DNA from: Massospora cicadina | Taxonomy: Eukaryota; Entomophthoromycota; Entomophthoromycetes; Entomophthorales; Entomophthoraceae | DNA: 64,000 bases | Direction: 5' to 3' | NCBI GenBank assembly: GCA_022478985.1 | Contig: JAKSZP010017335.1 | Location: 1 to 64,000, forward strand | Part shown: one piece after another, positions 1 through 10,132 of the stretch | How positions within the stretch are numbered: the first letter of the stretch is position 1 | Layout of the letters: the number at the start of each line of letters is the position of its first letter | Translations under genes and position numbers: made by a program | Notes under the pieces: generated by a model | Told to the model about the DNA's origin: nothing | What the model saw: only the letters and a program-made list of their open reading frames with translations | Database searches by the model: none

Positions 1-646
1 GAGGTAAATTAATGAGTCTTTTGCTTAATCAACCCAGAAAAGTTGGCGTTCAGCCATAAACTTTTTATAACCAGTTTATGCTTCATTTAGACAGCAATAA
101 GGTGAGTCTTTACCTCATTGATCACTTGTCCTTGTAAGTATATTAAAGTATGCAATGAGCTAATATCCTGGTAAATATCAACAGCGGAGAAAGAAGGTTA
201 CCCAAGTTGTTCTCAAAGCCATCAAGGCGGAGTTGGGGGGTCCTCCAAAGTAGCTACAATGGCGAAAACTTGGGAATCCCAGGTTAATAAACCGTCTGAG
301 CCTGAGCTTAGAAGCTTAAACATTTCTTTGTTATGGAGACAAGTAGGTGGACCAAATTTACACTGGACTTTTAGAGTTGATACGTTGAAGCCCATAGGTC
401 ATTCTGGGTAGCAGGAAAAATTCCTATATATTTATGAAATTAAATTGTTATAGGTAGAATTGTGTTCCACCTGTAGTAAGCACATATGTTGAGATTGGCT
501 CTGAGGCGTCATATTTCAAGGGTTCAGTTCAACTAAAGCCAAAAAAAGATGCTGTATGAAGACAGTGCCCTTAGAGAAAAAGGGAAAATAGCCTTATTTA
601 TTGTAGCTAGTCTTTTATTAAACTTAAGGGAGGAAGCACACCGTAG
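1..646. other. No gene recognised
   Basis: AT-rich sequence with no reading frame I can link to a family on either strand. It ends where the left target-site duplication of a SINE begins. Confidence 0.5.
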
Positions 647-664
647 TATAAAGTGCTGAAAGCA

Positions 665-946
665 AAGGGAGGATACCCCAGTGGTATAATAGGGACCTCT
701 ACCACTGCCTCCCGAGTTTGATCCCAGTAATGGACTTTGGGTAGGGGACAATTTTGACTGTGTTGGTTTTGCGCACCAATGCCCCAAACTGAGATAACAA
801 ATAGCAAAGGCGGTCCATGGAGTTCCTGGCCTATCATATGCCGTGCATGGAGGTTTTCCGGGTTTTATCCTCCTTTCCCATTTTCTTCACTTCCCTAATC
901 GTGCAGTATTGTCCCCAGGTCAGCCCACCTCGAGTAAAATATAAAA
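665..946 (+). mobile_element. tRNA-derived SINE, family SinB, copy 1 (full length)
   Basis: A short retroposon that would be transcribed by RNA polymerase III and mobilised by a LINE. Seen: a tRNA-like head with an A-box-like segment at 673-691 and a B-box-like GAGTTTGATCCC at 714-725; a unique body; and a 3' tail GTCCCCAGGTCAGCC leading into an A/T-rich end. It is flanked by an 18-bp target-site duplication with one mismatch: TATAAAGTGCTGAAAGCA at 647-664 and TATAAAGTACTGAAAGCA at 947-964. A second full copy lies in reverse orientation at 39,121-39,410 and a 5'-truncated one at 4,286-4,490. Inference: complete insertion, no longer active. The parental tRNA cannot be named by eye. Confidence 0.85.
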
Positions 947-1039
947 TATAAAGTACTGAAAGCAGCCTCAAGGCTTTGCTTAACACATTGCTGACTGGTG
1001 ACAAGTTGACTCGTCACTGATGGGTATTCCCATCCCAAA

Positions 1040-1525
1040 TTTTCCCCATGATTTTGAGGAGGATGCAAAATATGAAATTGATGAGCTTGCTTTTGGTGCA
1101 AGCCATGCTTGCATTGATTCTGAAAAAACCTCTCTTATTGACCCCAATTATCCCAAAACCCTCCAGCACATCAAGTAATTTACTTGTGTGTCTGCTCTCA
1201 CCACTTTTGCTGAGATCAACTTGCTCAATACATTGAGGTGATGGACACCGCCGGCCTCATTACCAAATAAAACCCACAATAATACCTCCTCATGCACATG
1301 TCAATGATGCTCCCACCCCAATGCTATCCGCTATGTTCAGCCAGCCAAAGCAAGCAGAAAAAAAGTTTCCCCAAAGCTTTGACCCTTCTGATTTGGCTTA
1401 CTAGGCTGTTAGCTGAGGTGCCATATTAGAATTTTTTTTATTCTAACTATCCCTTTATTTGTCCCATTTGCAAAGAAAGATGCATGGCGGCTCCACCTTT
1501 TGGGTTGGGAACCACTAGTGCTAAA
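1040..1525 (+). mobile_element. LinB repeat, copy 1 (decayed LINE-like coding fragment)
   Basis: Homologous at nucleotide and conceptual-protein level to 51,640-52,100 and, at its 3' end, to 4,615-4,824. Across frames the shared protein pattern includes a DFxExA stretch, a FTC motif (about residue 45), NLL, AGxIT and, after the stop region, KDAWR followed by LLG. All copies end near GGTTGAGAACCACTAGTG. Several stops and frameshifts interrupt it. The family is not recognised. LINE-like behaviour is inferred from copy 2, which is 5'-truncated with a target duplication. Copy 3 places a CCHC-like and FPPLP segment upstream, as in LINE ORF1 or gag proteins. The 5' boundary of this copy is uncertain. 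Confidence 0.55.
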
Positions 1526-1622
1526 AAAGTTAACTTGTCTCTGATCAACACTGTGATACCAAACAAAAAATTTTAAGTTATATAAAAATATGTCCAAAGA
1601 GTAATTTCAACTCATTTAGCAT

Positions 1623-1662
1623 AAAGTAAAACATTCTTAATAAACTAAGAATGTTTTACTTT
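1623..1662. repeat. Perfect 17-bp inverted repeat with 6-nt loop
   Basis: The arm AAAGTAAAACATTCTTA (1623-1639) is followed by the loop ATAAAC and the exact reverse complement at 1646-1662. No mismatch is present although the surroundings are heavily decayed. It has no terminator-like T-run context on either strand. It lies between LinB copy 1 and the left target duplication of SinA copy 1. Role unknown. Confidence 0.9.
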
Positions 1663-1751
1663 ACTTACATATTCAATAAAAGAATAATAGCTGGTGACAT
1701 GACATAGTTTCCATGTAAAATAACCAGTCAACAATATGTTTTCAATCTTAT

Positions 1752-2127
1752 ATATGTAAAGACCTTGTGATCTGTAAATGTTGGTGATCATAACCATATG
1801 CTTTGATGCAACTCCCCCACCATCCTTAAAAGGGGGGTGGAAGGCGAGTTGGTAGGGCGTACGGCTACCAACCTGAAGGTTGCAGGTTTGATTCCCGCCC
1901 TTCGCACATCGATCAGGGTGCCAGCTGAAGGAAACTATTGGCGGTTAGTAGGTATAATAACACGAAAACCTTACCCATGATGTAACCAGAAAAATCTGAG
2001 TCCCGATCCGGAGGTGAAAAACTTTCTATGACAGAGTTGACCCTGCTCAGGTTTCATGTCAATACTTTCTTTCTCTATTTTGGTAATGTCCATCCCCCGG
2101 TTGGCTTGCCTCAGTTAAATACCATAA
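1752..2127 (+). mobile_element. tRNA-derived SINE, family SinA, copy 1 with 5' extension
   Basis: The SINE proper starts near 1832 with a tRNA-like head: A-box-like GCGAGTTGGTAGGG at 1844-1857 and B-box GGTTTGATTCC at 1885-1895. Its 3' tail (2079-2113) reads TTTGGTAATGTCCATCCC and then GGTTGGCTTGCCTCA, ending in GTTAAATA. The 19-bp target duplication AATATGTTTTCAATCTTAT flanks 1752-2127 exactly (1733-1751 and 2128-2146). The inserted unit therefore includes about 80 bp (1752-1831) upstream of the head that SinA copy 2 (43,564-43,847) lacks. That extension matches nothing I recognise. It could be read-through from an upstream start, a template-switch chimera, or a later insertion. Confidence 0.85.
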
Positions 2128-2146
2128 AATATGTTTTCAATCTTAT

Positions 2147-2856
2147 CTATCTTGTGTGGTAATCTATACCACCAGTTAATGACCAAAAACAGATCCCCTT
2201 CCTTAAGGCAGTGCCCTGCTGATATGATCAACTCATCCCTCATTCTCATTGGTGAAATTATTTGACAGCGGGAAAGCACTAAGGAATTTCAGGCTGGTAC
2301 CATAATGGGAAAATGCATGGCACCTAGCCAACAACTTTAAGTAATGCCATAATAATTATAGTTATCCTAATAAAGCAAGATCCTAGTTCAAAAACTGAGG
2401 CAAATAATGGCAAGCTTATTGAGTGACTAGTTCTATGCCAGTGGTACTTAAAATAATATTTGAATAATAACATCAATATGAAAACAGGCCCACAGGCCAC
2501 AGTAATTGTTTACTTAATGGATTAAGTTGCATTATTGGGGAGTAAGGATTTTAGTCTTCTATCATTACTATAATATCCACCGGATGTGACCAGAAATGTA
2601 GACAGTAATTTAATACAAATTCAGCAATTACCTAAATCATGGGCTGCTGGGCCAAAAAACATATATCAAAACCTTTTATCTAAAAATATATAAATTAAAG
2701 CCTAAATAAATAGTTATTATTGATAGTTGGTCAAACCAATTAATACATGGATGATTTCAAATTTATCATCAATTTCATTTCTTTAAATTAACCATTCATT
2801 AGTATCATTTCATGTTGTCCCACAAAGAATAAAATAGTGCAAATATCTAATCTTTA
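2147..2856. other. AT-rich filler, no gene recognised
   Basis: No supportable reading frame, tRNA-like segment or repeat shared with the rest of the window. It runs from the right duplication of SinA copy 1 to the left flank of the fold-back element. Confidence 0.5.
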
Positions 2857-2861
2857 CTATA

Positions 2862-3463
2862 CCTTTTTTACTTTGATTTCAACACTTTGAATTTTGTTTT
2901 TAACATTTTGCATTTAAATTTTCAACATTTTACAAATTAATTTCAACATTTTATACTTCAACTTCAACGTTATATATTCTAATCTCAACACAATTTTAGG
3001 TGATTTTTTTATTTAATTATTCCTGCTGAAATAGTGCAAGCATATTATTGCCCACTCTTTTTTTCTATTCAAAAATATTTGTATATCCCTTACATCAAAT
3101 TATAATCAACCAAAAGAAAACACTGATCCTGAGTAAATTAATGAGCCTGTAGTTAGAACTAGATATGATGCAATCACTAAAACTAAAATATTGAAATTAA
3201 TTTCATAAAATATTGAATTTCATTTAAGAAATATTGAAGTTGAAATATAAAATGTTGAAGTTTAAGTATATAATAATGAACTTGAGTTATGAAATGGAAA
3301 AGTGAAGTATAAGATGTTGAAATTGAATTGTAAGATGTTGTGATTGAAATGAATAATGTTAAAATTGAAAGGCAAAGTGGTAAAATTAAGTTATAAAATG
3401 TTGAAATTGAAATACAAAATGTTGAACTTGATTTGCAAAATATTGAAATCAAAGTAAGACGGT
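2862..3463. mobile_element. Fold-back / MITE-like element with subterminal minisatellite
   Basis: The ends form a terminal inverted repeat of about 21 bp: the left end ends in TACTTTGATTTCAA, and the reverse complement of the right end carries the same string, with mismatches only in the outer bases. Both ends are flanked by CTATA (2857-2861 and 3464-3468), a plausible 5-bp target duplication. Inside, the right part (about 3187-3455) is a degenerate tandem array with a unit of about 20 bp containing AAAATGTTGAAATTG. The left part (about 2875-2995) carries the same unit in reverse orientation, so the element can fold on itself. It has no transposase. The short open frames here are products of the tandem repeat. 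Confidence 0.65.
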
Positions 3464-3468
3464 CTATA

Positions 3469-4285
3469 TTAAATTTTGCCATAATTATATACTTTATTAC
3501 TAGTTATTAGTTTTTTATTTGTATATGTGGCATAAAAATGTAGTCTCATAAATATATTATAAATTATGATAGACATAAAATTAATCATGGGAACAAAATA
3601 TAATTTAGCTTTATTATAAAATTCTACTATATAGTAGCAAAGTGTTATTATAACTTAAAGTTTACAAGCTTTACTATGTTTGTAAAAATTATATTGAATT
3701 ATGATTTAAGATTTTTGCATCTATCAAGATAGTTTTATAAAATGTTAACTTGAGATATAGTTTTTCTTGATATATATTTATTAAATTAAGCTAATAATGT
3801 TATTGAAAAAGAATTTAAGAAGAAATAGATATACTTCTATGCAAAACCTTTTAATAATGAGGTTAATTTATAAACAATAATGATTTATAATTTATAATAT
3901 AAACTTGTGACTATAATTAATCAGAGCATCTATAAAGTCAATATTCATGTAGGATAACACTATATAGATCATATTGTCATTTATTATACTAAAAAGTTTT
4001 TTTGTGTATTATTAGATAATGAAAACCACATAGAAATTTTCACTGAGGAATCTAAATATATAACTTGCTTCATGATATAAAGATAGTTTTATATAAAACT
4101 TAAATCAAATAATACTTTTTTATCTCCTTGCACATAGCTTTATATATGAGCTTACACTATTACACTTTTAGATTTAAAACATACAGAAATCTTAAGTATG
4201 TGAATCATTAAGTTGATTAAAATAAAACAAACATATTTTTAAAATAAGTAAGCTTGCTAATATGTGTAAAAAGATATTCTTGGTT
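3469..4285. other. Very AT-rich spacer
   Basis: Long A/T runs, no supportable gene, no repeat shared with other parts of the window. Confidence 0.5.
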
Positions 4286-4490
4286 AGGGGACAATTTATG
4301 ACTGTGTAGCCGTTGAAAACCAAAACCCTAAACTGAGATAGTTATAAAAAGTCAGTCCAAGGAGTTCCTGGATTATCATAATGCTGAATGTGGAGGTTTA
4401 CCAAAATCTATTCTCTTTACCATTGAACTCAATTTCCCATTTCACTGAATTTAGGTGCAGTATTGTCCCCAGGTTGGCCCACCTCAAATG
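4286..4490 (+). mobile_element. SINE SinB, copy 2 (5'-truncated)
   Basis: Aligns with SinB copy 1 from the GGTTAGGGGACAATTT block through the shared tail GCAGTATTGTCCCCAGGT to the A/T-rich end. The tRNA-like head is missing. Its 3' border is close to 4490. No convincing target duplication was found, so the ends are approximate. Confidence 0.7.
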
Positions 4491-4614
4491 TTTAAACACA
4501 ATAGTGTTATCTAAAGATAGTTTTTCAACTATTGATAAAATGTTATTATATGGCCAATCATACCTCAGAATTTTTTAATTGTTCTTTATTAAAAAAATCT
4601 AGAATTCATATCAT

Positions 4615-4824
4615 CCACCCTGATGCTGTCTGCCATGGACCACCAGCCATAGTGGGCGCTGGAAAAAAGCTTCCCCACCTTCTGAAATGGCTTCTCAGGC
4701 TGTTAGATGAGGTGCCATATTAGATTTTTTATTTCTAATAATCTTTTTGTTTGGCCCATTTGCAAAATAAAGATGCGTGGCAGCTCCCCATTTTGGGTTG
4801 AGCACCACTAGTGCCAAAAATAGT
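4615..4824 (+). mobile_element. LinB repeat, copy 2 (5'-truncated, with target duplication)
   Basis: Corresponds to the last part of LinB copy 1 (GAGGTGCCATATTAG, then KDAW in one frame, then CACCACTAGTGCC). It is flanked by an 11-bp exact duplication ATTCATATCAT at 4604-4614 and 4825-4835. A fixed 3' end, a truncated 5' end and a target duplication of this length are the marks of LINE-type target-primed insertion. This is the main reason LinB is treated as a non-LTR retrotransposon. Confidence 0.65.
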
Positions 4825-4942
4825 ATTCATATCATTTATTAAGTAAGTAATCAATTTCAGTTATTTACTGGTTCCAAAACTTAGACAAGCTTATAAAATA
4901 AGTTTTATTTAACAAACTTCAACATCTTATATAAGGGTGAGA

Positions 4943-5087
4943 GGAGTGGTAGCATAGCAGGGTGGTTCCTGCTCCACTCTAGGTTAGGTTTTGACTAAAA
5001 CAGTTTTGAAACCAGCACAAGCTAAAAACTTGGCATGGTATATTTGTTCCAAGGGTGACCTGCCTTGTTTACTTTTAATATAAGAGT
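4943..5087 (+). mobile_element. Short SINE-like retroposon, family SinC
   Basis: A 145-bp insertion flanked by a 14-bp duplication with one mismatch: ATATAAGGGTGAGA at 4929-4942 and ATATAAGAGTGAGA at 5088-5101. The head GTGGTAGCATAGCAGG resembles an A box. The B-box-like AGGTTAGGTTTTGAC is degenerate. The 3' end GTTCCAAGGGTGACCTGCCT resembles the tails of SinA and SinB. It is the only copy seen. It could instead be an unrelated processed RNA with a convergent tail. Confidence 0.55.
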
Positions 5088-5101
5088 GAGATTGCGCTCT
5101 C

Positions 5102-7379
5102 TTACATCATTCTTGATCTCTAGTTTACTTTAATCAAAAATAAGGCTTTATTTAGAGAACTTTTTGTTACCACAAGTGCTATATTTAGTATATTTTGTCT
5201 TTGAGTAATGAAACAATAGAGTTCTCTTATCATCCTTTTAGATTCAAGACTATCAGCATAGAGGAACCATATGAGATGCATTTAGTTTTGTGTTCCTTGT
5301 CTGTCCACATTGGTGTCTAGAGGCCAAAATAGAGTTTTCATTTGCTTTTGCCAGAGGATGGATTCTAACTGAGAGCTCTTTTTGTGGTCATGCTACATTA
5401 GTGTCATAAAGATGGTAGATAAAGTTTAGACTGGCCTACCAGTTGGGGTGCAAAAGCACCTAAAATCTGAACAGAATGCCAGGGTATTTTCACTTGACCG
5501 ACTTTTAAATTGGCTGAGAGATGATTAAAAAAGGTTTGTTAATGGGCTGAAAATATAATGAACAATCAAGCAAAGAACCTAGCTTTTTCAGCCTCAAGGC
5601 CAATGGGCATGGCCATCATGAGTTGCAATATCAGGAGAAATTCATAGAGGCCTTGACATGATAGGATTAATTGACCGCAAAGAGGGCCAAGTTAACAATA
5701 TGACAGGGATGACCCAGTTAGCACATGGCCCGCGGGGCCACATTGTATATGGCATGGGGTTTGGTATGAAAATTTGAACTTAAAAAATAAATTCAGGTGC
5801 AGGAAGTTTTTTAATAAATTTATGGTGAGAGAATTGACCGTCAATTTCCTCAGTGTGTTACAACCATTTAAGTAGATGATTGATTTGGGGATTAGCTTAG
5901 GGAAATATGGGATTGTGGGCCCTCAAGATTTGATCTAACCTGGTGAACTTCAAGCAAAAGGGGGAAACTGAACTAAAACCAACTTTGAAAGTATTGGCAG
6001 GGGGCAAGTTACTGTTGGTTCATCCATGGATACTTAAATTGCCAATTTACTTTAGTTCAATGACTGGAGCAACAGCATCTTGCCCAATGAGCAGCGGGAA
6101 CCTTTCAAGGCCACCCCATGTAGGGGCGGCCTCATGAGGTCAGGAATGGGTTTGAGATCGCCAACCGCCTGCACCTGGTCGCTCTGGCGTCTGTTTGGAC
6201 AAGTGAGGAATGTTGGGCATGAATTTTGATGCTTCAGGTGACGGTTTTAAACTAGCGGCAGCATTTCCCAATGGCCTGATGCCTTCAGCGAGCTTTGCCA
6301 AAGATTTGATACTAAACACTTTATTTTAAAATGTACATGCCCATCAGGCTTTGTTGCTAAATGTTTTGGGCTATCCGGATTTGTTGCTGAAGGCTTGTGG
6401 CCATTGACTTCATTTTACCCTTTTGTCCGATGATAAAGCCAACTCTCCAATAGCTTGGCACAAATCCTCTTAATTCATAATATCAATTCACTTATAAAAA
6501 TACTGGAATGGGTGGCTGGGCCCTTAAAGGATAAGCGGTGACCCACCGTTGGTCAACCACATGAGTGAGGCTGCCCTGGGAGATGAGGAGGTCGCTAGCC
6601 TTCTTGGCCCCTTCTTTGATGGGAGAGAGAACACCCCCAATATGAACAGAGGGGGCACACCCTAGACTTACATTATTCTTCCTTTTTGCCAAGGGGGGTG
6701 CCATCAACTGGAAATTGAGCAAAGGCCACATTTTTATGGGCCTTGGGCAACTTAATCAACATAAGCAAAGCAATTTTAAGGGGTAGTCAGGGATCATCTG
6801 GGTGGATGGCGAGAAAAGCCTTTGAAGAGATTCAGCTGATTTCTGCTTGCTGGTGCTTTATGCTGCTTTATATTACAAAGGTTTATCTAAAATCAAAAAT
6901 AAGCACTAATAAAAACTTAGTTTTTATAAATTTTATTAAAAGCATGGGAAAAGAAAGAAAATGACCCCTTAATATCCAACTAATCAGTATTTAAACTGTA
7001 TTGAGGGTTGAAGGGATTTAATAATATGTTCAGAATGGCTTGTTTCAGTCTGAATAAGAAAATATGCACATTCAGCCTATTGAAGCTCAGCTTACTTGAT
7101 TCACTTTGGTTGAATGATAAATAAGGAGTTAATTTTTGGCAATATGTAACCGTGAGGTAATGATTTAATGAACTTCAGCCAATACCCATCAGAAAAATTA
7201 TTTCACCTTAGGTACCCCATCAGGCCTATAAAAGGAGTAATCCCCACATTGGCGCTTGAATGGACCTGGTTTTGGCTGAGGGAGTACCATCCAATGGCAC
7301 CCCGGGGTCCTCTGCATGGTCAGAGTAATCTGACTGCTTGATCTCATTTTTATTGCCTGGGGAATATTTGAAATCATGT
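5102..7379. other. Decayed region, possible minus-strand coding relics, unidentified
   Basis: The minus strand shows several short stretches that look formerly coding, such as a 79-codon frame at 6492-6731 and a frame rich in P, K and A near 6150-6320. All are interrupted, and I cannot assign them to a family with confidence. Local GC-rich patches at 5,720-5,740, 6,080-6,230 and 6,530-6,640 stand out from the AT-rich surroundings. A copia C-terminal or 3' LTR region would be expected here if the assignment of 7,380-7,916 is right. Confidence 0.3.
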
Positions 7380-7916
7380 TATCCAAATGGCGGGGTTTCA
7401 CCGAGAATCAGCCAGGATCTTTTGGCTGATATAATCGTTAGTATCTATTTTAAATCCTTTGTATTAGTATCACAAACTTAAAAAGCTGAAATTTCCCCTT
7501 TTTGGCTGATTTCAACTCAAAATATTCTTATTTATCAGCTGGGAGGGCAAATGTCCAAAGTCACTCACCTCAAGAATGTTGGGTGGGGAAAATAGGGTCA
7601 TAGGAATTGGCCATGTACCCAATTGATAAAAATCCCAGTGCTTTCTCGTTGAACGCCAGGCCGCGCGGCGTGTGGCAACTGCCGCAGTGCCCAGGGCCTT
7701 GGACGATGTAGGCCAAGGATTTTATGGAGTACTCATTGCCTCTTTTGTAGATGATGGTGAAAAGAACCTCACAAATTGATCCAAGACTACCGCTTCAAGT
7801 AGTGATGCGGTTATGGCAGTATAATACCATGTCAGACACTTGGAATGTAGGTAGGGGGTTCAGAGCTCATTAGCAACCTGCCCTTCTTTTGTCACCACTT
7901 TTGATAAAATGGTCAT
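7380..7916 (-). pseudogene. Ty1/copia-like RT-RNase H remnant, downstream part
   Basis: Read from 7916 leftwards with frame changes, the order of residues follows the end of copia RT and RNase H: PTY and SV, then QFVRFFSPSS (the usual block before the conserved lysine-arginine helix), then IKSLAYIVQG, then LSIGYMANSYD (in place of GYxDADW), then KSAKKG (in place of SKKQ). GypA interrupts it. Removing GypA joins it to DLLLLADM on the other side, the expected upstream copia motif. Many substitutions and frameshifts make this a weak family call. A CxxCH-like string inside it is discussed under rejected items. Confidence 0.4.
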
Positions 7917-8790
7917 TGTTGATTTTAGCCCTAATTCAATTGAGCTGGTTCTTCTTCTTAGATAAGAGGGAGTTTCAAGCGTCTATTGTATGGAGACAAT
8001 ATACCAGACGGTGACTAGTTAGATATAACTCCTTGATAATATCACTTGAAACATTATTCTTTGGTCATTACTTGGACAATGGCTCGCTGCCCTGATCCTT
8101 CTGATCCCAAGTAAAATCTTGACTTAATACAGCATAAAAATATAAATAAAAAACCTATAGATTAAACTATCAAGTTGTGGTAATAACTGATTGTTCTTTA
8201 TTAGTATCAACTTGGAGATAATTTATAGAGTTTGATGTTTACCACATCTTACCAGACGCCTCAAATTCAATGGCATTTTTCCAGAAAAAAGTAATAAGTT
8301 CATAAGAAGGTCTACAATTGATTTGACTCAGGACATCTCAAACGCCTCAGAGTTGGTCTCAAAATTGGAAATATTTTCAAGACAGCTTTCTAATACATCT
8401 GCAAATAGCTGAACTGATGCTCTTCTCAAGCAATTGGCAGCACATACCAGGGCGATTCATACCACTAATTAGTAGATAATTTAATTGAAAACTAGATTGA
8501 CATTAAAAATATAATTTTGACATAGACCAAGAAATCCCATGTGACTGAGTCATCAAGTTGACTATTATTATTAAGTTCAACATAACCAACAGAGACCTCA
8601 GGCCCGTGTCATCATAGTCAAATATTATTAATTGGAATTGCTAGACCACAGACCCCAAGCTTTGCATAATCGTAGGATATTCCTGATCATTAATCACTGA
8701 TATCCAATATGAATCATAATAAATCAAACATATTAACATTATTATGTCCTGATCAAATATCTGAAAATAGGCTGAGTCAATTACTCAACA
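7917..8790 (-). repeat. GypA 3' LTR
   Basis: 874 bp, starting TGTTGATTTTAG and ending ACTCAACA. Aligns over its whole length with 16,123-17,003, with many substitutions and small gaps. The purine tract GGAGGAAG (minus strand, 8791-8799) abuts its inner edge, which identifies it as the 3' LTR of a minus-strand element. Confidence 0.9.
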
Positions 8791-8799
8791 CTTCCTCCA
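8791..8799 (-). other. GypA polypurine tract
   Basis: Read on the minus strand, TGGAGGAAG lies directly before the 3' LTR terminal TGTTGAG. Position and composition match the primer for plus-strand DNA synthesis in LTR elements. Confidence 0.7.
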
Positions 8800-10130
8800 T
8801 TTTGACTGTATAAAAGTGGTGGGTACCCTTCTTTCTGGGTCACAATGTCTAACTTTTTGAGCTCATCAAAATATGAACAATATATTGATAGCCACTTGGC
8901 TTGGACAGATGAGTCTTCTTAATACTGAGCAAGTCCATGCAGTGCGCTATGATCAACTAAGGTATGTTGCCTTCAATTTCTTAAGCTGGGTCGACCAGCT
9001 ACGCTTCCATGGTATCTGAGAGTTTGTCTATGCGTCTAGCTGAACTTCAGCAATCATTAATGAGCCTTAGCAGGCTCCCTTTGCTTTGAGTACTGTCAAT
9101 CAAACATCCCAATGGGTTGAGTGGAATACTCCTTCAGCTCTCTCCTTAAGTCTTCAGGCTTCTGAAGCCAGTCAGCCCCAAGAAACCCCTATCCAACATT
9201 AATCCGCTTTAAATGGGGATCTCCTCCCTGACTTCTTGTTTTCCCTTTTTCACATCTTCCCTTTCTACCAATCTTGCTTCCTCTTTATGTGTGTTCAGTG
9301 TGGCTTCATTGATTTTTAAGCTCAATTTGATGTCATAACTCATAAATGCCTACTTGTCATCCACACTTGCTAATGGGCCTGAAGTTGTCACATACGATAT
9401 TTTTGAGGCCAATCAGTCTCTTTTTTTGCTAACTCAGTTTCTAGACTTTGGTGCAAACCCACTTTGGTACATACCAATTTACATGTACTGTTGGGCCTCA
9501 AGACCCAGATTTCAAATGTTCAGCACATCCTTGTGTTATACGGAGCCCTTTGCAAAAGCCTGGTGAAAGGGTTTCCTAAAAAGTATATCCCACAGATGGC
9601 TCTTCTGGGCACATGCATTCGCTTCCCTACTTCCTCACATCCCACCAAAACCATGTCAGACATGCACAGGGCTTTAAACAAGACCCGTTCACAGATGTTT
9701 TGCACAAAAGTGTTCCTCCACTCAGTTTACCCCGCCTTGAAAGCCTTTTTATCAACTTTGTCTTCCTTTCTGAGGCATTTACTCCCAAGTCAACCCTTTC
9801 TCACCTGTTCTAAAGTCCTTTCCAATGGTCTTTTCCTTTAGTTTAATGGCCTTTTCTAAGCTGTCCTTGCCAGAGTTCCTGGTGCCGAGCATTTTTGGGT
9901 TTAGTGCATCTCTGACAGGGTCTATATAGTTGATACTTGTATGAGATTTTCATTTCTCCAATTCCGTACTGGTTTTATGGTTTAATCTCACTCTCCTCCC
10001 CCACCCAAAGAAGGTTTATCTGGTTCCAGTGACAATGAGGCAAAAAATTTTTGAATAAAATTTTTACGTTTTTAATTAATTCTTGTCTTTTTTAATTATT
10101 ATTATTATTATATTTATTATACATTTGTTT
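8800..10130 (+). other. Unexplained segment with plus-strand coding look, inside GypA
   Basis: Lies between the GypA 3' LTR and the integrase C-terminus, where related GypB has almost nothing. The plus strand holds a 125-codon open frame (9464-9841) and, just upstream in another frame, a 70-codon frame (9354-9566). An earlier stretch reads as a polar helix (near 9005-9070). It is followed by AATAAA near 10,055 and an (ATT)n microsatellite near 10,095-10,112. No domain is recognised. It could be an inserted retroposon on the plus strand, an antisense gene of the element, or chance. No target duplication was found. Confidence 0.35.
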
Positions 10131-10132
10131 TT

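Noticed and set aside
667..725. Functional tRNA gene
   Set aside because: A- and B-box-like segments are present here and in SinA, but no cloverleaf can be formed with a proper acceptor stem. The units have bodies, tails and target duplications, so they are SINEs.
946..1040. SinB and LinB next to each other twice (near 1 kb and 4.5 kb), suggesting a composite element
   Set aside because: Each has its own target duplication in one of the pairs, and the spacing and truncation differ. Independent insertions explain it.
1500..1520. GGTTGAGAACCACT as terminal inverted repeat of a hAT DNA transposon
   Set aside because: The string resembles known hAT ends, but no matching inverted end or 8-bp duplication was found. 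Copy 2 shows an 11-bp duplication and 5' truncation, which fits a LINE.
3183..3482. 99-codon minus-strand frame rich in I, S and F
   Set aside because: Translation product of the 20-bp tandem repeat in the fold-back element, not a gene.
7640..7757. Bacterial-type cytochrome c motif (GHCGSCHTPRGLAF, CxxCH) on the minus strand in a GC-rich patch
   Set aside because: The likeness to dehydrogenase cytochrome subunits is striking, but no other heme motif occurs in order. The residues on both sides fit the copia RT-RNase H series better, so it is most likely a chance resemblance in decayed sequence.
10095..10112. (ATT)n microsatellite
   Set aside because: Short, simple repeat in AT-rich DNA; unremarkable alone and mentioned only as a possible retroposon tail.
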